This document shows, piece by piece, positions 47,701-52,853 of a stretch of 64,000 nt of DNA. A model generated the notes under the pieces. The model did no database searches and was not told the origin of the DNA. It saw nothing but the letters and a program-made list of their open reading frames with translations. The stretch is from Heterohyrax brucei (lineage: Eukaryota; Chordata; Mammalia; Hyracoidea; Procaviidae), in the NCBI GenBank assembly GCA_028571685.1, contig CM053142.1:65435296-65499295 (forward strand), given 5' to 3'. Each line of letters starts with the position of its first letter. Position 1 is the first letter of the stretch. The position numbers and the translations under genes were made by a program.

Positions 47701-48413
47701 TGAAGGGTGGACTAGGCGCTGGCGTTGGTGCACAGCTTCCCAAGGGAAATGCTTCAGAGGTGACTGTAGTGATATTCAGCAATGACTTATGTAGCACTTC
47801 GGACAATCAAGTTCGCAGACTTAATTATCAAACCTCATAGTATGTATGTGGATGTTTTAGGTAAAAATCAGTTATGCTTTACATTTGTGTTTTAAAGTCA
47901 TTATTACTGTTGCTTTATCCGAGAAATTTTAACCTTTTATTTTTGTCATAGGTGAAAATGCGTGGAAAAGACTTTTTTGAATTTCTCTGTCAGCTGATCC
48001 TGAAAGAAGCAGATCAAAAAGAGATTTCCCAAGGAGCACCAAGCCACTGTCTGGAAACTTCTCTGGCAGAAATATTTCCTTTAGGAAAAGCCTGTGGATC
48101 TGAATTTACTTCAGATGGCAGTACCCCTGGATTAGTAGCCAATGTCTTAGTTGTAAGCCATGGAGCTTATATGAAAAGCCTGTTTGGTTATTTTCTGACG
48201 GAGCTTAAGTGTTCCCTCCCAGCAACTCTGAGCAAATCCGAACTTATGTCAGTCAGCCCCAATACAGGGATCAGTCTCTTTATTATAAACTTTGAGGAGG
48301 GAAAAGAAGTTAAACCAACAATTCAGTGCATTTGCATGAACCTACAGGATCATCTGAATGGGATGAGAGAAACCTCAAAGTGTAAATCAGCATCAGAATC
48401 TAAACAATTTTGA
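20708..48413 (+). CDS. TIGAR: TIGAR, fructose-bisphosphatase-like regulator of glycolysis (6 exons)
   Basis: TP53-induced glycolysis and apoptosis regulator, a cytosolic histidine-phosphatase-superfamily enzyme (2-His/bisphosphatase type). The family acts on fructose-2,6-bisphosphate and related phosphate esters such as 2,3-bisphosphoglycerate, lowering glycolytic flux and feeding the pentose phosphate pathway. Coding exons are 20708-20739, 34761-34798, 40806-40927, 42239-42316, 46089-46199 and 47952-48413. They sum to 843 nt, giving 280 residues plus TGA, with GT/AG at every junction and the frame kept throughout. The catalytic RHGE motif is at residues 10-13, with His11 split between exons 1 and 2; the acid Glu102 is in AEGKALAEL; the second histidine is in VVSHGAYM at residue 197 (human 198). 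The start has A at -3. Compared with the 270-residue human protein it has one residue less before His197 and about 11 extra residues at the C-terminus, ending ESKQF. Confidence 0.97.
21357..21515 (+). repeat. AfroSINE in TIGAR intron 1
   Basis: Near-complete: GGAAACCCTGTTGGCGTAGTTGG, GACAGTTCAAATC, CTCTAGGGTTGCTGTGAGTAGGGCTCGACTCAACGGCAGTGGG in consecutive pieces. Confidence 0.92.
21610..21760 (+). repeat. MIR SINE
   Basis: Core and 3' part: CCTCAGTTTCCTGATCTAGA, GATAAGGATAATACCCACC, TTACTATGAGACTCAAA. Confidence 0.75.
21770..21945 (+). repeat. AfroSINE
   Basis: CTAACCAAAAGGTCGGCACTTTGAATC, CTCCTTGGAAACAGTATGAGACAG, GTAGGGTTGGTATGAATTAG, then a T-rich end. Confidence 0.88.
21960..22085 (+). 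repeat. AfroSINE, long-form subfamily, 5' part
   Basis: Begins GGAGGCACAAACACTGAAGGG and carries the subfamily block AACCTGGTGATCTATTTCTGAAAAATCA; truncated before the 3' end. Confidence 0.7.
22095..22332 (+). repeat. AfroSINE, long-form subfamily
   Basis: GAATCCTGGTGGTGCAGAGG at the head, then GGAGAAGGATGTGGCTGTCTG, CTCTGTAGAATTATCGTGAG and a (TTG)n tail at 22312-22331. Confidence 0.85.
22660..23640. other. TIGAR intron 1, mostly unassigned
   Basis: A MIR-like end is possible near 22660-22730 (GTTAAGGTCATATAGCTAACAG). A (TA)n run lies at 23428-23441. Nothing else is recognised. Confidence 0.4.
23640..23765 (+). repeat. MIR/L2-type fragment
   Basis: GGACCAGGCACTGTTAAATTC, then AGTGAGATGAAGACTGA and AAAGCCAAACAGCAAATTGG follow the order of MIR/L2-group repeats. 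Confidence 0.45.
24010..24230 (-). repeat. LTR-like fragment resembling 17290-17560
   Basis: Shares an ordered stretch (ACAGGGTTTATTAGGGAAATAACAGG...GGCTCAGAATATAGTTC) with the LTR-like block near 17315-17375. Family not assigned. Confidence 0.35.
24240..24488 (+). mobile_element. LTR, MaLR/ERV3-like family (3' half)
   Basis: GGGAGCAGAGGGCATCCTTTGG, TTAGTCCAGGAGAAATTTGATGAC, GACTTTTAGCCTACTGGACTG, AATAAAATTTC, CCATCCACTTGTGGTATTTCTG and CACTAGATGACTA in order. Confidence 0.75.
24759..25157 (-). mobile_element. LTR, MaLR/ERV3-like family, inverted
   Basis: Reverse copy: CAGAAATACCACAGTGAGTGG, GAAATTTATTTTCTCATAG, and the far end TTTGGGGGGATACAGTTCATAACA, which is the reverse complement of the family's TGTTATG...GTATCCCCCC start. 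Confidence 0.7.
25259..25305 (-). repeat. 47-bp AfroSINE/RTE 3'-end micro-insertion with target duplication
   Basis: Insert made of CCAAG/CCAGC units then AAGTGCCGTCAAGTCGG. It is flanked by AAACTTCAG on both sides (25250-25258 and 25306-25314), showing it is a complete insertion event, not a relic of a longer one. Confidence 0.7.
25315..26636. other. TIGAR intron 1, nothing recognised
   Basis: A (TA/CA)n microsatellite at about 25390-25440, otherwise no assignable element and no coding frame with a known domain. Confidence 0.5.
26637..26765 (+). repeat. AfroSINE, 3' truncated
   Basis: GCTGGTGGCATAGTGGTTAAGAGC, GTGAGCAGTTGGAATCCACC, TTATGGGGCAGTTCTGCTC; ends after GTAGGGTAACTG. Confidence 0.88.
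27265..27450 (+). repeat. AfroSINE, long-form subfamily
   Basis: TTGGGTGGTTACAGACAG head, GGCCTGGTGATCTCCTTCTG block, GGGGTCACCATGACTTGGATGG and CCATGGCCACCAG end. Confidence 0.75.
27860..28380 (-). repeat. old L1 3' fragment, antisense
   Basis: Contains the familiar antisense L1 segments CTGGGATTGCTGGCTCAAAGGG (28267-28288) and GATCAGTATTGCCAAGTGACC, preceded by an AT-rich part. Confidence 0.6.
28605..28983 (-). repeat. AfroSINE (minus) split by a second AfroSINE (plus)
   Basis: The minus copy occupies 28605-28716 and 28869-28983 (AACCTGTTGCCACTGAATCC ... GGTTAGCAACCAAATTC ... TGCCACCAGGGCTCC). Between them (28717-28868) lies a plus-oriented AfroSINE with CCAAAAAGTCGGCGGTTTGAATCC and GCTATGAGTTGGAATCAAC. 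AATCTTTA repeats at both junctions (28706-28713 and 28868-28875) as the target duplication. Confidence 0.85.
29042..29083 (+). repeat. AfroSINE, 5' fragment
   Basis: Only the head remains: AAAGGAACCCTGGTTGCACAGTGG.TTAAGTGCTTGG. Confidence 0.75.
29084..29265 (+). repeat. ancient interspersed repeat, family unassigned
   Basis: Segments TAAATATTTTAGATTTAGCAG, CTACAGTTATAATGGAAAAGCAGCC and TGGCTGTGTTCTGATAAAACTTTG recur in mammalian genomes as an old repeat. The name is not certain. Confidence 0.4.
29271..29455 (+). mobile_element. MER5A (hAT-Charlie nonautonomous DNA transposon)
   Basis: Terminal inverted repeats AC.GATTCTCAAACTTG and CACTTTGAGAACCACC enclose GGTTGCTGGGCCTCAGC and CAAGTGATGTTGATACTG, the standard MER5A order. 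Confidence 0.85.
29490..29880 (+). repeat. L1 3' fragment, sense
   Basis: CCAAACTGGAAGCCATCTAAATGTC, AACAGTAGAACCATAAA, GTGGAATATTACACAGTAATGAGAATG, and GTTTCTTGGGTGGTGGTTCT, in the order of the L1 ORF2 end and 3' UTR. Confidence 0.78.
29885..29940 (+). repeat. AfroSINE 3' end
   Basis: TATAGGGTTGCTCTGAGTCAG, CAAACTCTACAGCAGCTGCGG and a T-rich tail; 5' truncated. Confidence 0.75.
30200..30455 (-). repeat. L1 3' UTR fragment, antisense
   Basis: TTTATGGTGAGAATATACACATC, TTTCTACATGTACG, TTAATATAAACTCACTGG recur near 34240-34425 and 37725-37985, marking one L1 3' UTR subfamily. Confidence 0.65.
30462..30616 (-). repeat. AfroSINE
   Basis: Near-complete minus copy: TAGTCGATTCTGACTCCTAGC, GGGTTTCCAAGGAGCACTTGG, CCTTTCGGTTAGCAGCC, ATGCCACCGGGGTTTT. 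Confidence 0.92.
30679..31243 (-). mobile_element. LTR, MaLR/ERV3-like family, inverted, with internal tandem duplication
   Basis: Complete: begins TGTCTTATTCAG and ends CCACGACA on the plus strand. The flanks CTAGT and TTAGT suggest a 5-bp target duplication with one change. It carries a perfect 58-bp tandem duplication (30862-30919 and 30920-30977). Its minus-strand TTTATTAAAGCC region contains the polyadenylation area. Confidence 0.8.
30862..30977. repeat. perfect 58-bp tandem duplication
   Basis: Two identical, directly adjoining 58-bp units starting GAGCATCTTGGCTCAGG and ending CCCGGTGCTGCT. No mismatch between them. Confidence 0.95.
31500..31640 (+). repeat. MIR/L2-type fragment
   Basis: TATTACTTCTATTTCACAGG, CTGGAATCTGAGCCTCGG, AAAGTTATACAGCTAATCA in the order typical of this ancient group. 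Confidence 0.5.
31735..33920 (-). repeat. old L1 3' region (antisense) split by an LTR
   Basis: Left part to 32090: GAGTAATTTCAGGTTTATGG and the L1 CTCCTTC block. Right part 33000-33920: GTTAGGGTTCACTCTTTGTG, CTGAGTAATATTCCATTGTC, GTGTGATTGCTGGGATTG, CTCCACAGCCTCATCAGCAG. The interval 32095-32990 is an LTR insertion. Confidence 0.78.
32095..32990 (+). mobile_element. LTR insertion of unassigned family
   Basis: A roughly 0.9-kb block with AATAAA at 32752-32757 followed by a GT-rich stretch, as in R/U5. The flanks CCTGTGCGGTATGA (32085-32098) and CCCTGTGGTATGAA (32996-33010) look like a diverged duplicated target. It shares U3 segments with the inverted block at 17580-18000. Short open frames inside have no recognisable domain. 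Confidence 0.55.
34150..34560 (-). repeat. AfroSINE long-form (minus) split by an L1 3' fragment
   Basis: SINE pieces at 34150-34236 (GATTCTGAGTCATGGTTGACC ... CATAGGGTTTTC) and 34426-34560 (CAGGGTTTTTAATGGCTGG, CAGATCACCAGACCTTTCTTC, AGACTCC end) flank 34237-34425. The latter matches the L1 3' UTR piece of 30200 and 37725 (ATTAACATAAACTCATTGCCC). Confidence 0.7.
34761..34798 (+). CDS. TIGAR: TIGAR coding exon 2
   Basis: A small 38-nt exon after a polypyrimidine tract ending TCTGTTTTAG. It completes His11 and encodes [12 protein letters not shown] plus the first base of Gly24. Donor GTTGGT is non-ideal. Confidence 0.95.
34799..35434. other. TIGAR intron 2, nothing recognised
   Basis: AT-rich, no assignable repeat or RNA gene. 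Confidence 0.45.
35435..35898 (+). mobile_element. solo LTR, MaLR/ERV3-like family, with 5-bp target duplication
   Basis: Complete 464-bp LTR starting TGTCATGGATTG and ending CTAATACA, flanked by GTGAT on both sides (35430-35434 and 35899-35903). No internal retroviral region, so it is a solo LTR. Confidence 0.85.
36260..38620 (-). repeat. composite of antisense L1 fragments
   Basis: 36260-37720 resembles old L1 ORF2 endonuclease region in reverse (GAGAAAAATCTGTGTTCTATATTGA, CCATTAATACCTGAATTCTGTCA). 37725-37985 and 38236-38620 are L1 3' UTR pieces (TTAACATAAACTCACTGTCC; GTTAACAACCCCACAACATG) that begin with T-runs. Boundaries approximate. Confidence 0.6.
38621..39527. other. TIGAR intron 2, unassigned
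   Basis: T-rich start that may be further old L1. Nothing clear from 39020 on. Confidence 0.4.
39528..39690 (-). repeat. AfroSINE
   Basis: AACCAAACCAAACAGCCCACTGCCG, CTCATAGTGACCCCATAGGGCAG, CCGACCTTTTGGTTAGCAGCC, ATGCCAGCAGGGC. Confidence 0.92.
39792..40622 (-). mobile_element. LTR, MaLR/ERV3-like family, inverted, hosting two AfroSINEs
   Basis: LTR pieces: TGTCTTAGTTTC...GGGTGGCTTTAATGAACAG (39792-39964), GGTGTGATCCATTAACATAAC (40129-40349), and TACTTTTGGGAGGGACACAAATG (40556-40622). A plus AfroSINE sits at 39965-40128 (CCCTGGTAGCATAGTGGTTAAG...GAGTTGGAATTGACTCAG) and a minus AfroSINE at 40350-40553 (GGTTCCAACTCAACAGC...CACCAGGGCTAC). Confidence 0.75.
40806..40927 (+). CDS. TIGAR: TIGAR coding exon 3
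   Basis: 122 nt after TTTCTACCACAG. Encodes residues 24-64, including [16 protein letters not shown] and the [10 protein letters not shown] segment that lines the active site in this family. Donor GTACAT. Confidence 0.96.
41574..41715 (-). repeat. AfroSINE in intron 3
   Basis: TTGATTCTGAATCACAGTGACC, CCCCATAGTGTTTCCCAAGGAGCAG, AACTGCCGATCTTTAGATCAGCAGCC, GTGCCACCAGG. Confidence 0.9.
41716..42238. other. TIGAR intron 3, nothing recognised
   Basis: No assignable repeat. Ends with the exon 4 acceptor. Confidence 0.45.
42239..42316 (+). CDS. TIGAR: TIGAR coding exon 4
   Basis: 78 nt, exactly 26 codons, after TTGATTTTCAG. Encodes residues 65-90 ([11 protein letters not shown] ... RLRER). Donor GTAAGC. 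Confidence 0.96.
42470..42617 (-). repeat. AfroSINE
   Basis: GTACTGTTGAGTCAATTCTG, GTAGGACAGAGTAGAACTGC, CTGCTGATCTTTTGGTTAGCAG, GTCACCAAGGTTTCC. Confidence 0.9.
42630..42777 (-). repeat. AfroSINE, tandem to the previous one
   Basis: AAACCAAACCAAAGCCACTGC, ACTCATAGCAGCCTATAGGAC, CAGCCTTTCGGTTAGCAG, ATGCCACCAGGGTTTCC. It has an internal deletion before GGCAGATTTGAACTG. Confidence 0.9.
43144..43312 (-). repeat. AfroSINE, long-form subfamily
   Basis: TTGCTGTGGAGTGAGTTCAGAG, AAGCAGATCACCAGGCCTGTC, CCAACCTTTCAGCTTGTAGTTGAGCGC. Confidence 0.75.
43320..44810. other. TIGAR intron 4, old L2/MIR-like traces
   Basis: 44135-44210 (TTCATTGGTTATCTTTTATC, GACTCTTTGCCCAGGC) and 44300-44430 (TTTACAGATGCACAAACC, GGGAGCTGAGATTCAAATC) resemble ancient L2/MIR-group repeats. 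The rest is unassigned and carries no known gene. Confidence 0.4.
44815..44955 (-). repeat. L1 3' end fragment, antisense
   Basis: TTTTATTTAACATAACTGAGTGAAAATGTAC, then CTCTCCCTGCCCGGTGACTGCACAC, homologous to 9412-9500 of the full-length L1. Confidence 0.7.
45130..45175 (+). repeat. AfroSINE/RTE 3' fragment
   Basis: GCTGTGAGTTAGAAACAACTTGACAGCACACAACAA. Confidence 0.6.
45180..45425 (-). repeat. L1 3' fragment, antisense
   Basis: CTCCTAGAAATGGAATTGCTGAATG and GATTGTCTTCCAGAAAGGTACC, the usual antisense L1 order. Confidence 0.6.
45600..45760 (+). repeat. MIR SINE
   Basis: GGCAAGTTGTTTAACCTCTCTG, CAACTTCCTCATTTATAAG, GGCTGTTATGAGGATCAAACGAGG are classic MIR core and 3' segments. Confidence 0.85.
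46089..46199 (+). CDS. TIGAR: TIGAR coding exon 5
   Basis: 111 nt, 37 codons, after AATCTTTGCAG. Encodes residues 91-127, with catalytic Glu102 and the [13 protein letters not shown] segment. Donor GTATGT. Confidence 0.96.
46466..46815 (-). repeat. cluster of AfroSINE fragments
   Basis: 46466-46625 minus long-form (CATCAAGTCCACTCAAACTC ... TTAACCATCTGCAT), 46655-46745 minus (AAGGCTGTCATCTTTACGGAAGC ... TTTCAAACCCACTGATTAGTAGC), and 46748-46815 plus 3' end (GGGTCATTATGAGTTGGAATTGAC). Confidence 0.75.
47288..47824 (-). mobile_element. palindromic mariner-type DNA transposon in TIGAR intron 5
   Basis: From about 47670 down to 47290 the minus strand encodes a decayed mariner transposase C-terminus: MRELLARK, then [10 protein letters not shown] and [20 protein letters not shown], covering the third catalytic aspartate region (SDFFL), then a stop-laden end. 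The 137-bp left arm (47288-47424) is repeated in inverted orientation at 47688-47824, with a 32-nt identical core (47391-47422 versus 47691-47722). The outermost sequences TAAGTTCGTGAACT and its degenerate inverted partner fit mariner terminal repeats, but these are normally about 30 bp, so the long arms indicate an added inverted copy of one end. Confidence 0.8.
47952..48413 (+). CDS. TIGAR: TIGAR coding exon 6 and stop
   Basis: 462 nt after TTTTTGTCATAG; starts with a Val codon GTG that is internal to the protein, not a start. Encodes residues 128-280, with [20 protein letters not shown] (catalytic His197) and [20 protein letters not shown]. Reads past the human stop position to a TGA at 48411-48413. 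Confidence 0.97.
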   Translation: MKMRGKDFFEFLCQLILKEADQKEISQGAPSHCLETSLAEIFPLGKACGSEFTSDGSTPGLVANVLVVSHGAYMKSLFGYFLTELKCSLPATLSKSELMSVSPNTGISLFIINFEEGKEVKPTIQCICMNLQDHLNGMRETSKCKSASESKQF

Positions 48414-48900
48414 GCCTCTAAGAGATTGCCTTCGGCTTTCTTTCTGCCATCTCCTGGTACTGATTTACAGACGGTTAAAAAGCATTTTATTATTGCAAGT
48501 TAAAAGTTCAAATGGAACCACAGCTACATAAAACACTAATGGAAAACCATTTAGCACTGAGTTATTTTGTGTGAGTACAGCTGGCATTTTCTGGAGTAAT
48601 GTTACCACCCTACTAAGCTACATCTCTGGATTATAAATGGTTGAAGGAACTCACTCTTTCAAGAACAGGAGATTAATAATCATGTTCTAAAAGTCTAGTC
48701 TTGTTGTACGGGCTCTTGATAAGATACTGTATGTTTTTTTACTATCTCAACCAGTGTTTGGAAGAAGGAACTGTTTAATTTCTTCATATTTATAGTGACA
48801 GTACGTTATATATTAAAAAACAATTCTGTCCCTTAAGTGAAAAATTTGTAACATCATAAACTTATGTACAATAAAATGACACTAAAACGTTTTATATAGA
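48414..48900 (+). other. TIGAR: TIGAR proximal 3' UTR with polyadenylation signal
   Basis: AATAAA at 48870-48875 lies 457 bp after the stop and is followed by a T-rich stretch (48911-48927). The cleavage site is probably near 48890-48900. Alternative distal sites cannot be excluded; human TIGAR is known for a long 3' UTR. Confidence 0.6.
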
Positions 48901-49252
48901 AATCAACTTTGGAATTTTTTTGTTCTAGAAGAACTGAAATGTGGATAAGTGCAGATTATGATTGCAAAGTGGTCTGATGAGGAACAGAAATTAAGGCATC
49001 ATTTGACTAAACAACAGAAGGAATCTCTGAATAGGGATTTTATGTAAAAAAGCTACTCTTCTAAACAGTACCAAACTTAATCTCTGTGACAGATGACAAA
49101 TCAGTGGAAGCTAGGAAAGGTTCCCCATGCTCCCCCCAATTTTTTTTTGACTAACAGAAAGAAAGAAAAATCGAACCACTTCTTATCTAACCTGTGGGCT
49201 GAAGAAGGCTGTAAAGAAAGCAAGCTGTTAATAATATCCTACACAGTAACCT
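48901..49252. other. TIGAR downstream flank, possibly distal 3' UTR
   Basis: No assignable repeat. Could be part of a longer TIGAR 3' UTR, but nothing in the sequence decides this. Confidence 0.35.
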
Positions 49253-49405
49253 GGAAACCCTGGTACCATATTGGTTAATAGCTACGCTGCCAACCCAAAG
49301 GCTGGCAGTTCATATCTGCCAGGCGCTCCTGGGAAGCCATATGGGGCAGTTCTACTCTGTCCTATATAGTTGCTACGAGTAGGAATTGACAGCAGTGAGG
49401 GTTTA
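49253..49405 (+). repeat. AfroSINE
   Basis: GGAAACCCTGGTACCATATTGG, GGCTGGCAGTTCATATCTGCC, ATATGGGGCAGTTCTACTCTG, then GACAGCAGTGAGGG. Confidence 0.9.
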
Positions 49406-49763
49406 TTTTATTTTATTTTTTAAATACAGTAGCCTCAGAATAAAAGAGGAGTCACAGTTGAAAAAAAGTGCTACTGGGATAACCTCAACTGGTTTTTTGG
49501 TGGAAGGTCAGATTGCCTCTTCCTGCCACCAGATGGCACTGGAGGAACACAATTTTGATGAACTTAATTTTGTAGCTTGGTTCTTCAAATGTCTTTATCT
49601 AAATAAAGAAACCGTTTTATATGTATCTTGCTTTTACGTTATGCAGACAAATACTGTGAGTCTCAACAAGTAAGAGGATGGAATACTAAATTGTCAGCAA
49701 AGGCAAAAGTCACAGTCACAATGCACCTTGAACCTCATTGAAATCACATACGAAGTTCAGTAT

Positions 49764-49920
49764 AGGAACCCTAGTGGCATAGTGGTTGGGTGCTATAGCT
49801 ACTTACTGAAAGGTTGGCAGTTGGAATCTGCTAGATGCTCCTTGGAAACGATGGAGCAGTTCTACTCTGTTCTACAGGGTCGCTATGAGTTGGAATGGAC
49901 TCATCAGCAGTGGGTTTTTA
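49764..49920 (+). repeat. AfroSINE
   Basis: AGGAACCCTAGTGGCATAGTGG, GAAAGGTTGGCAGTTGGAATC, GGGTCGCTATGAGTTGGAATGG, CAGCAGTGGG. Confidence 0.92.
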
Positions 49921-50279
49921 AAGTTCAGTCTTGTCTTGGTTTTCAGTATCTGGCTGTGTATATTTTCTGTTAGTATTGAAACAGCTTGTGGTTCAGCACA
50001 AAGTAAACAAAAACTTGAAAAAAAAAACAAAACGATAAATAGTAAGTACTGACAGTCCCGCCATCCAGAAATAGTAGTTAACATTTTGTTATATTTGCTT
50101 CCTATTAATAAATAAAATAGTAAGATGTAAACCAAAGCCCCATTCCTGTCTTGTACTCTGGCAAAGTACTGAGTTTGAGTATTCATCCATTTTTTTACAT
50201 TTTCCCCTGGTATCTGTAGAAAATGTTTTTAAAATGCACATCATGTCTTTATTTTCACATGTGGTGGATGGGACTGGAT

Positions 50280-50541
50280 CCATGAGCTGGAATCAATGCC
50301 AGTGGATTTGGTTTTGGTTTTCTATCTATGTCAGTATGTATAAACCTAAACAAACCAAACCCAGGGCTGTCCAGTCAACTCTGACTTACAGTAACCCTGT
50401 AGGACAGGATAGAGCTGCCTTGGGGTTTCCAAGGCTACAAATGAGACTGCCACGTCTTTTTCCTGAGGAGCAGCTGGTGAGTTTAAACAGCCAGCCTTTC
50501 AGTTAGCAGTGAGTGCTTTAATCGCTGTACCACCAGGGCGT
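50280..50541. repeat. AfroSINE 3' end (+) followed by a long-form AfroSINE (-)
   Basis: 50280-50322 plus fragment (CATGAGCTGGAATCAATGCC, TTTGGTTTTGGTTTTC); 50340-50541 minus (AACAAACCAAACCCAGGGCTG, AAACAGCCAGCCTTTCAGTTAGCAG, TACCACCAGGGCG). Confidence 0.8.
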
Positions 50542-51820
50542 CTTGTTGATATGTATGGATCCAGTTCATTTATAACCAAATCAGTGTGTAAGTAAATGCA
50601 GTAATGTGTTTATTCTCCTGTTGGTGAACAATTAAGCATTTTCATCTGCCTCTTACAAAAACTGAAAATGCACTTGATTTTTATGAGTCAAGATAATTTT
50701 TTAAAAAGTGAGTAGAAGCATCACTACAAAAGTGTTTTAGTGTTTTCCTTTAGAAACAATTCTGCAGTGAGTTTTTTTTTTTGAATTTTTATTCTTTATT
50801 TCTCCTTGGGTCTTAAAAAAAATGGGCACTTTCAGGTTTTGTAAGAGCCAATGGCCTTTGAAGTTTTTAGTCTCACTTGAGGTGTTTGAGTGCTCCTAAA
50901 CCACGCTGGCCTAGGAGCTGCAACTGCTAGCCAGAAGATCAGCACTTCAAACCTGCCAGACACTCCTTGGAAACTGGGCCAGTTTTGCTTCGTCACATAG
51001 GGTCACGATGAGTTGAAATACACAGCAATGGAGTTTTTGGTGATGTTCCCACTTCTTGTCAACACTTAGTTTTTTCTCTGTTTCTAATGAATGAAAATTG
51101 TATCTCATTAGTTTAATTATCTTTTCTGTTATTACTAGTGAGTCTGGGCAGTTTTAAATTGATAATTTGTAAAATTATAATAAGATTTCCTCACTGGTGA
51201 ATCACTGATATGCATTATTTGCCTGCTTTTTTTTTTTTTTTTTATCGGTGTGTGTGTACATACGTGTGTGTTTGGGGGGTTACTCTTTGACTTTTTTATA
51301 TTGAGTTGCAGGATAATTTAAATAGTCTAAATATTAGTCCTCTCTGTTACACATTACAAATATCCTCCAGTTGGTTACTTGTTTTTTAGTCTTGTTTATG
51401 ATGCATTTTTTTTGTAGAAGTGGTGATAACTTTTAAATCAAACAGATGTATGTTCTCTGTTGTTTTGTGCATGTCTTGAAGCAGTCTTCTCTAGCATGAG
51501 GTTGTACAGTAACCACTTTTTCCTCCTAGCTCTACAGGATTATTTGAGTGTTAAATCTTCCCCCATCAGGAATTTATTTTTGTGTAGTATACGGTAAGAA
51601 TGCACCTTTATATTCCATGTGGTGAAGGCATTATTCCACCACCATTAAGAGTCTGTCCTTTGCCATTCATCATGTGATTTTCCTCTCACCTATTCCTGCA
51701 TGCCAGTATTTGATCTGTATGATAATTTCTGTATCAGCATTGTGCCTCGTAGTGACACGTTTGCAATTGAATACGTTGTAGAGTGAATACTTCCTTTTGT
51801 ACCTTTCTTTAAAATAGACT
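50542..51820 (-). repeat. antisense L1 fragments with an AfroSINE
   Basis: L1-like antisense at 51045-51820 (TGAATGAAAATTGTATCTCATTAG; CCAGTTGGTTACTTGTTTTTTAG). A plus AfroSINE lies at 50888-51042 (CAGAAGATCAGCACTTCAAACC; GGGTCACGATGAGTTGAAATAC). The part before 50880 is unassigned. Confidence 0.6.
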
Positions 51821-52610
51821 TGATATGTTAGAGCAATTTGAGTTTACAGAAAGCTTGTGCAGCATCTACAGGAAGTTCCTAAGCTTCTTTCCCCTTCCCT
51901 ATGTCCCGTGTTACTAACATCTTACATTCACGTGAATGAATTGATGAACCAGTTGATGAACCAGCATTGATACATAATTAACTGAAGTCCGTGGTTTACA
52001 GTAGGGTTCTTTCTTGATGTTGTACTGTTTGGTTTTGATAGTCAAAATCATTAGATAATTGCTGTATTGTACAGAATATTTTCACTGCCCTAAAAATCAC
52101 CTGTGCTCTATTTATCCCTCCCTGCACCGATGGAAATACTCCTCATCTTTTTACTGTCTCCGTATTATTTTCCAGAATATTATAAATTTTATATTGGGAG
52201 TCATAAAGGATTGGCTGCTGTCACATAGCAGTATGCAATTAAGGCTTCTTTCTTCATAGCTTCATGGCGTGTTTCTTTTTACTGCTGAGTAGTTTTCATG
52301 TACGTGTGTATCACAATTTATTCACCTATTTAAGAACATCTTCATTCCTACTTTTGACAATTACAAATAAAGCGGCTGAAAACATTTGTGTGCAGGGTTT
52401 TGTGTACAGGTTTTCAATTCATTGGATAAATACCTAGGAGTGCAATTGCTTTGCTAAGACTTTAGCTATATAAAAAAAGCTGTCAAACTTTTCCAAAGTA
52501 GCTGCCCCCTTTTTCATTCCCACCAATGGTGAATGAGAATCTGTGATGCTCCACATCCTCCCCAGCATTTAGCTGTGTCAGTATTTGAATTTCAGCTGTT
52601 CTACTATTAG
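51821..52610 (-). repeat. L1 3' fragment, antisense
   Basis: GTTTACAGTAGGGTTCTTTC, CCGTATTATTTTCCAGAATATTATAA, GCATAGCTTCATGGCGTG-like, TACTGCTGAGTAGTTTTCATG, AATGGTGAATGAGAATCTGTG; same family as 33000-33920. Confidence 0.75.
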
Positions 52611-52611
52611 G

Positions 52612-52775
52612 TGTGGAAATCCCAGTGGTGTAGTGATGAGGTACTACAGTTGCTAACTGTAAGTTCAACTGTACAAATCCAGGCACTCCTTGGGAACCCT
52701 GTGGGGCTGTTCTCCTCTGTCCTGTAGGCCCACTGTGAGTTGAAATTGACTCCACAGCCATAGGTCTGGTCTGGG
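52612..52775 (+). repeat. AfroSINE
   Basis: GGAAATCCCAGTGGTGTAGTG, CTCCTTGGGAACCCTGTGGGGC, CACTGTGAGTTGAAATTGACTCC. Confidence 0.85.
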
Positions 52776-52787
52776 CTAATAGGTGTG

Positions 52788-52838
52788 GGAGGTTAGTGGT
52801 GTTCCCTTGGTAGAATTCTCGCCTCCTGTGCTTCCTTA
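52788..52838 (+). repeat. tRNA-Gly-like 5' half
   Basis: The segment GTTAGTGGTGTTCCCTTGG then TGGTAGAATTCTCGCCT matches the first half of tRNA-Gly, with 17 identical bases through the A box and anticodon-stem side. The second half (T arm, B box) is missing, so it cannot be a working tRNA. It may be a tRNA fragment or the head of a SINE. Confidence 0.55.
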
Positions 52839-52853
52839 GCTTGGTGAGGTCAC

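Noticed and set aside
47952-47954. GTG as a start codon for a 153-residue protein
   Set aside because: It is the internal Val128 codon after the exon 6 acceptor of TIGAR; the CDS starts at 20708.
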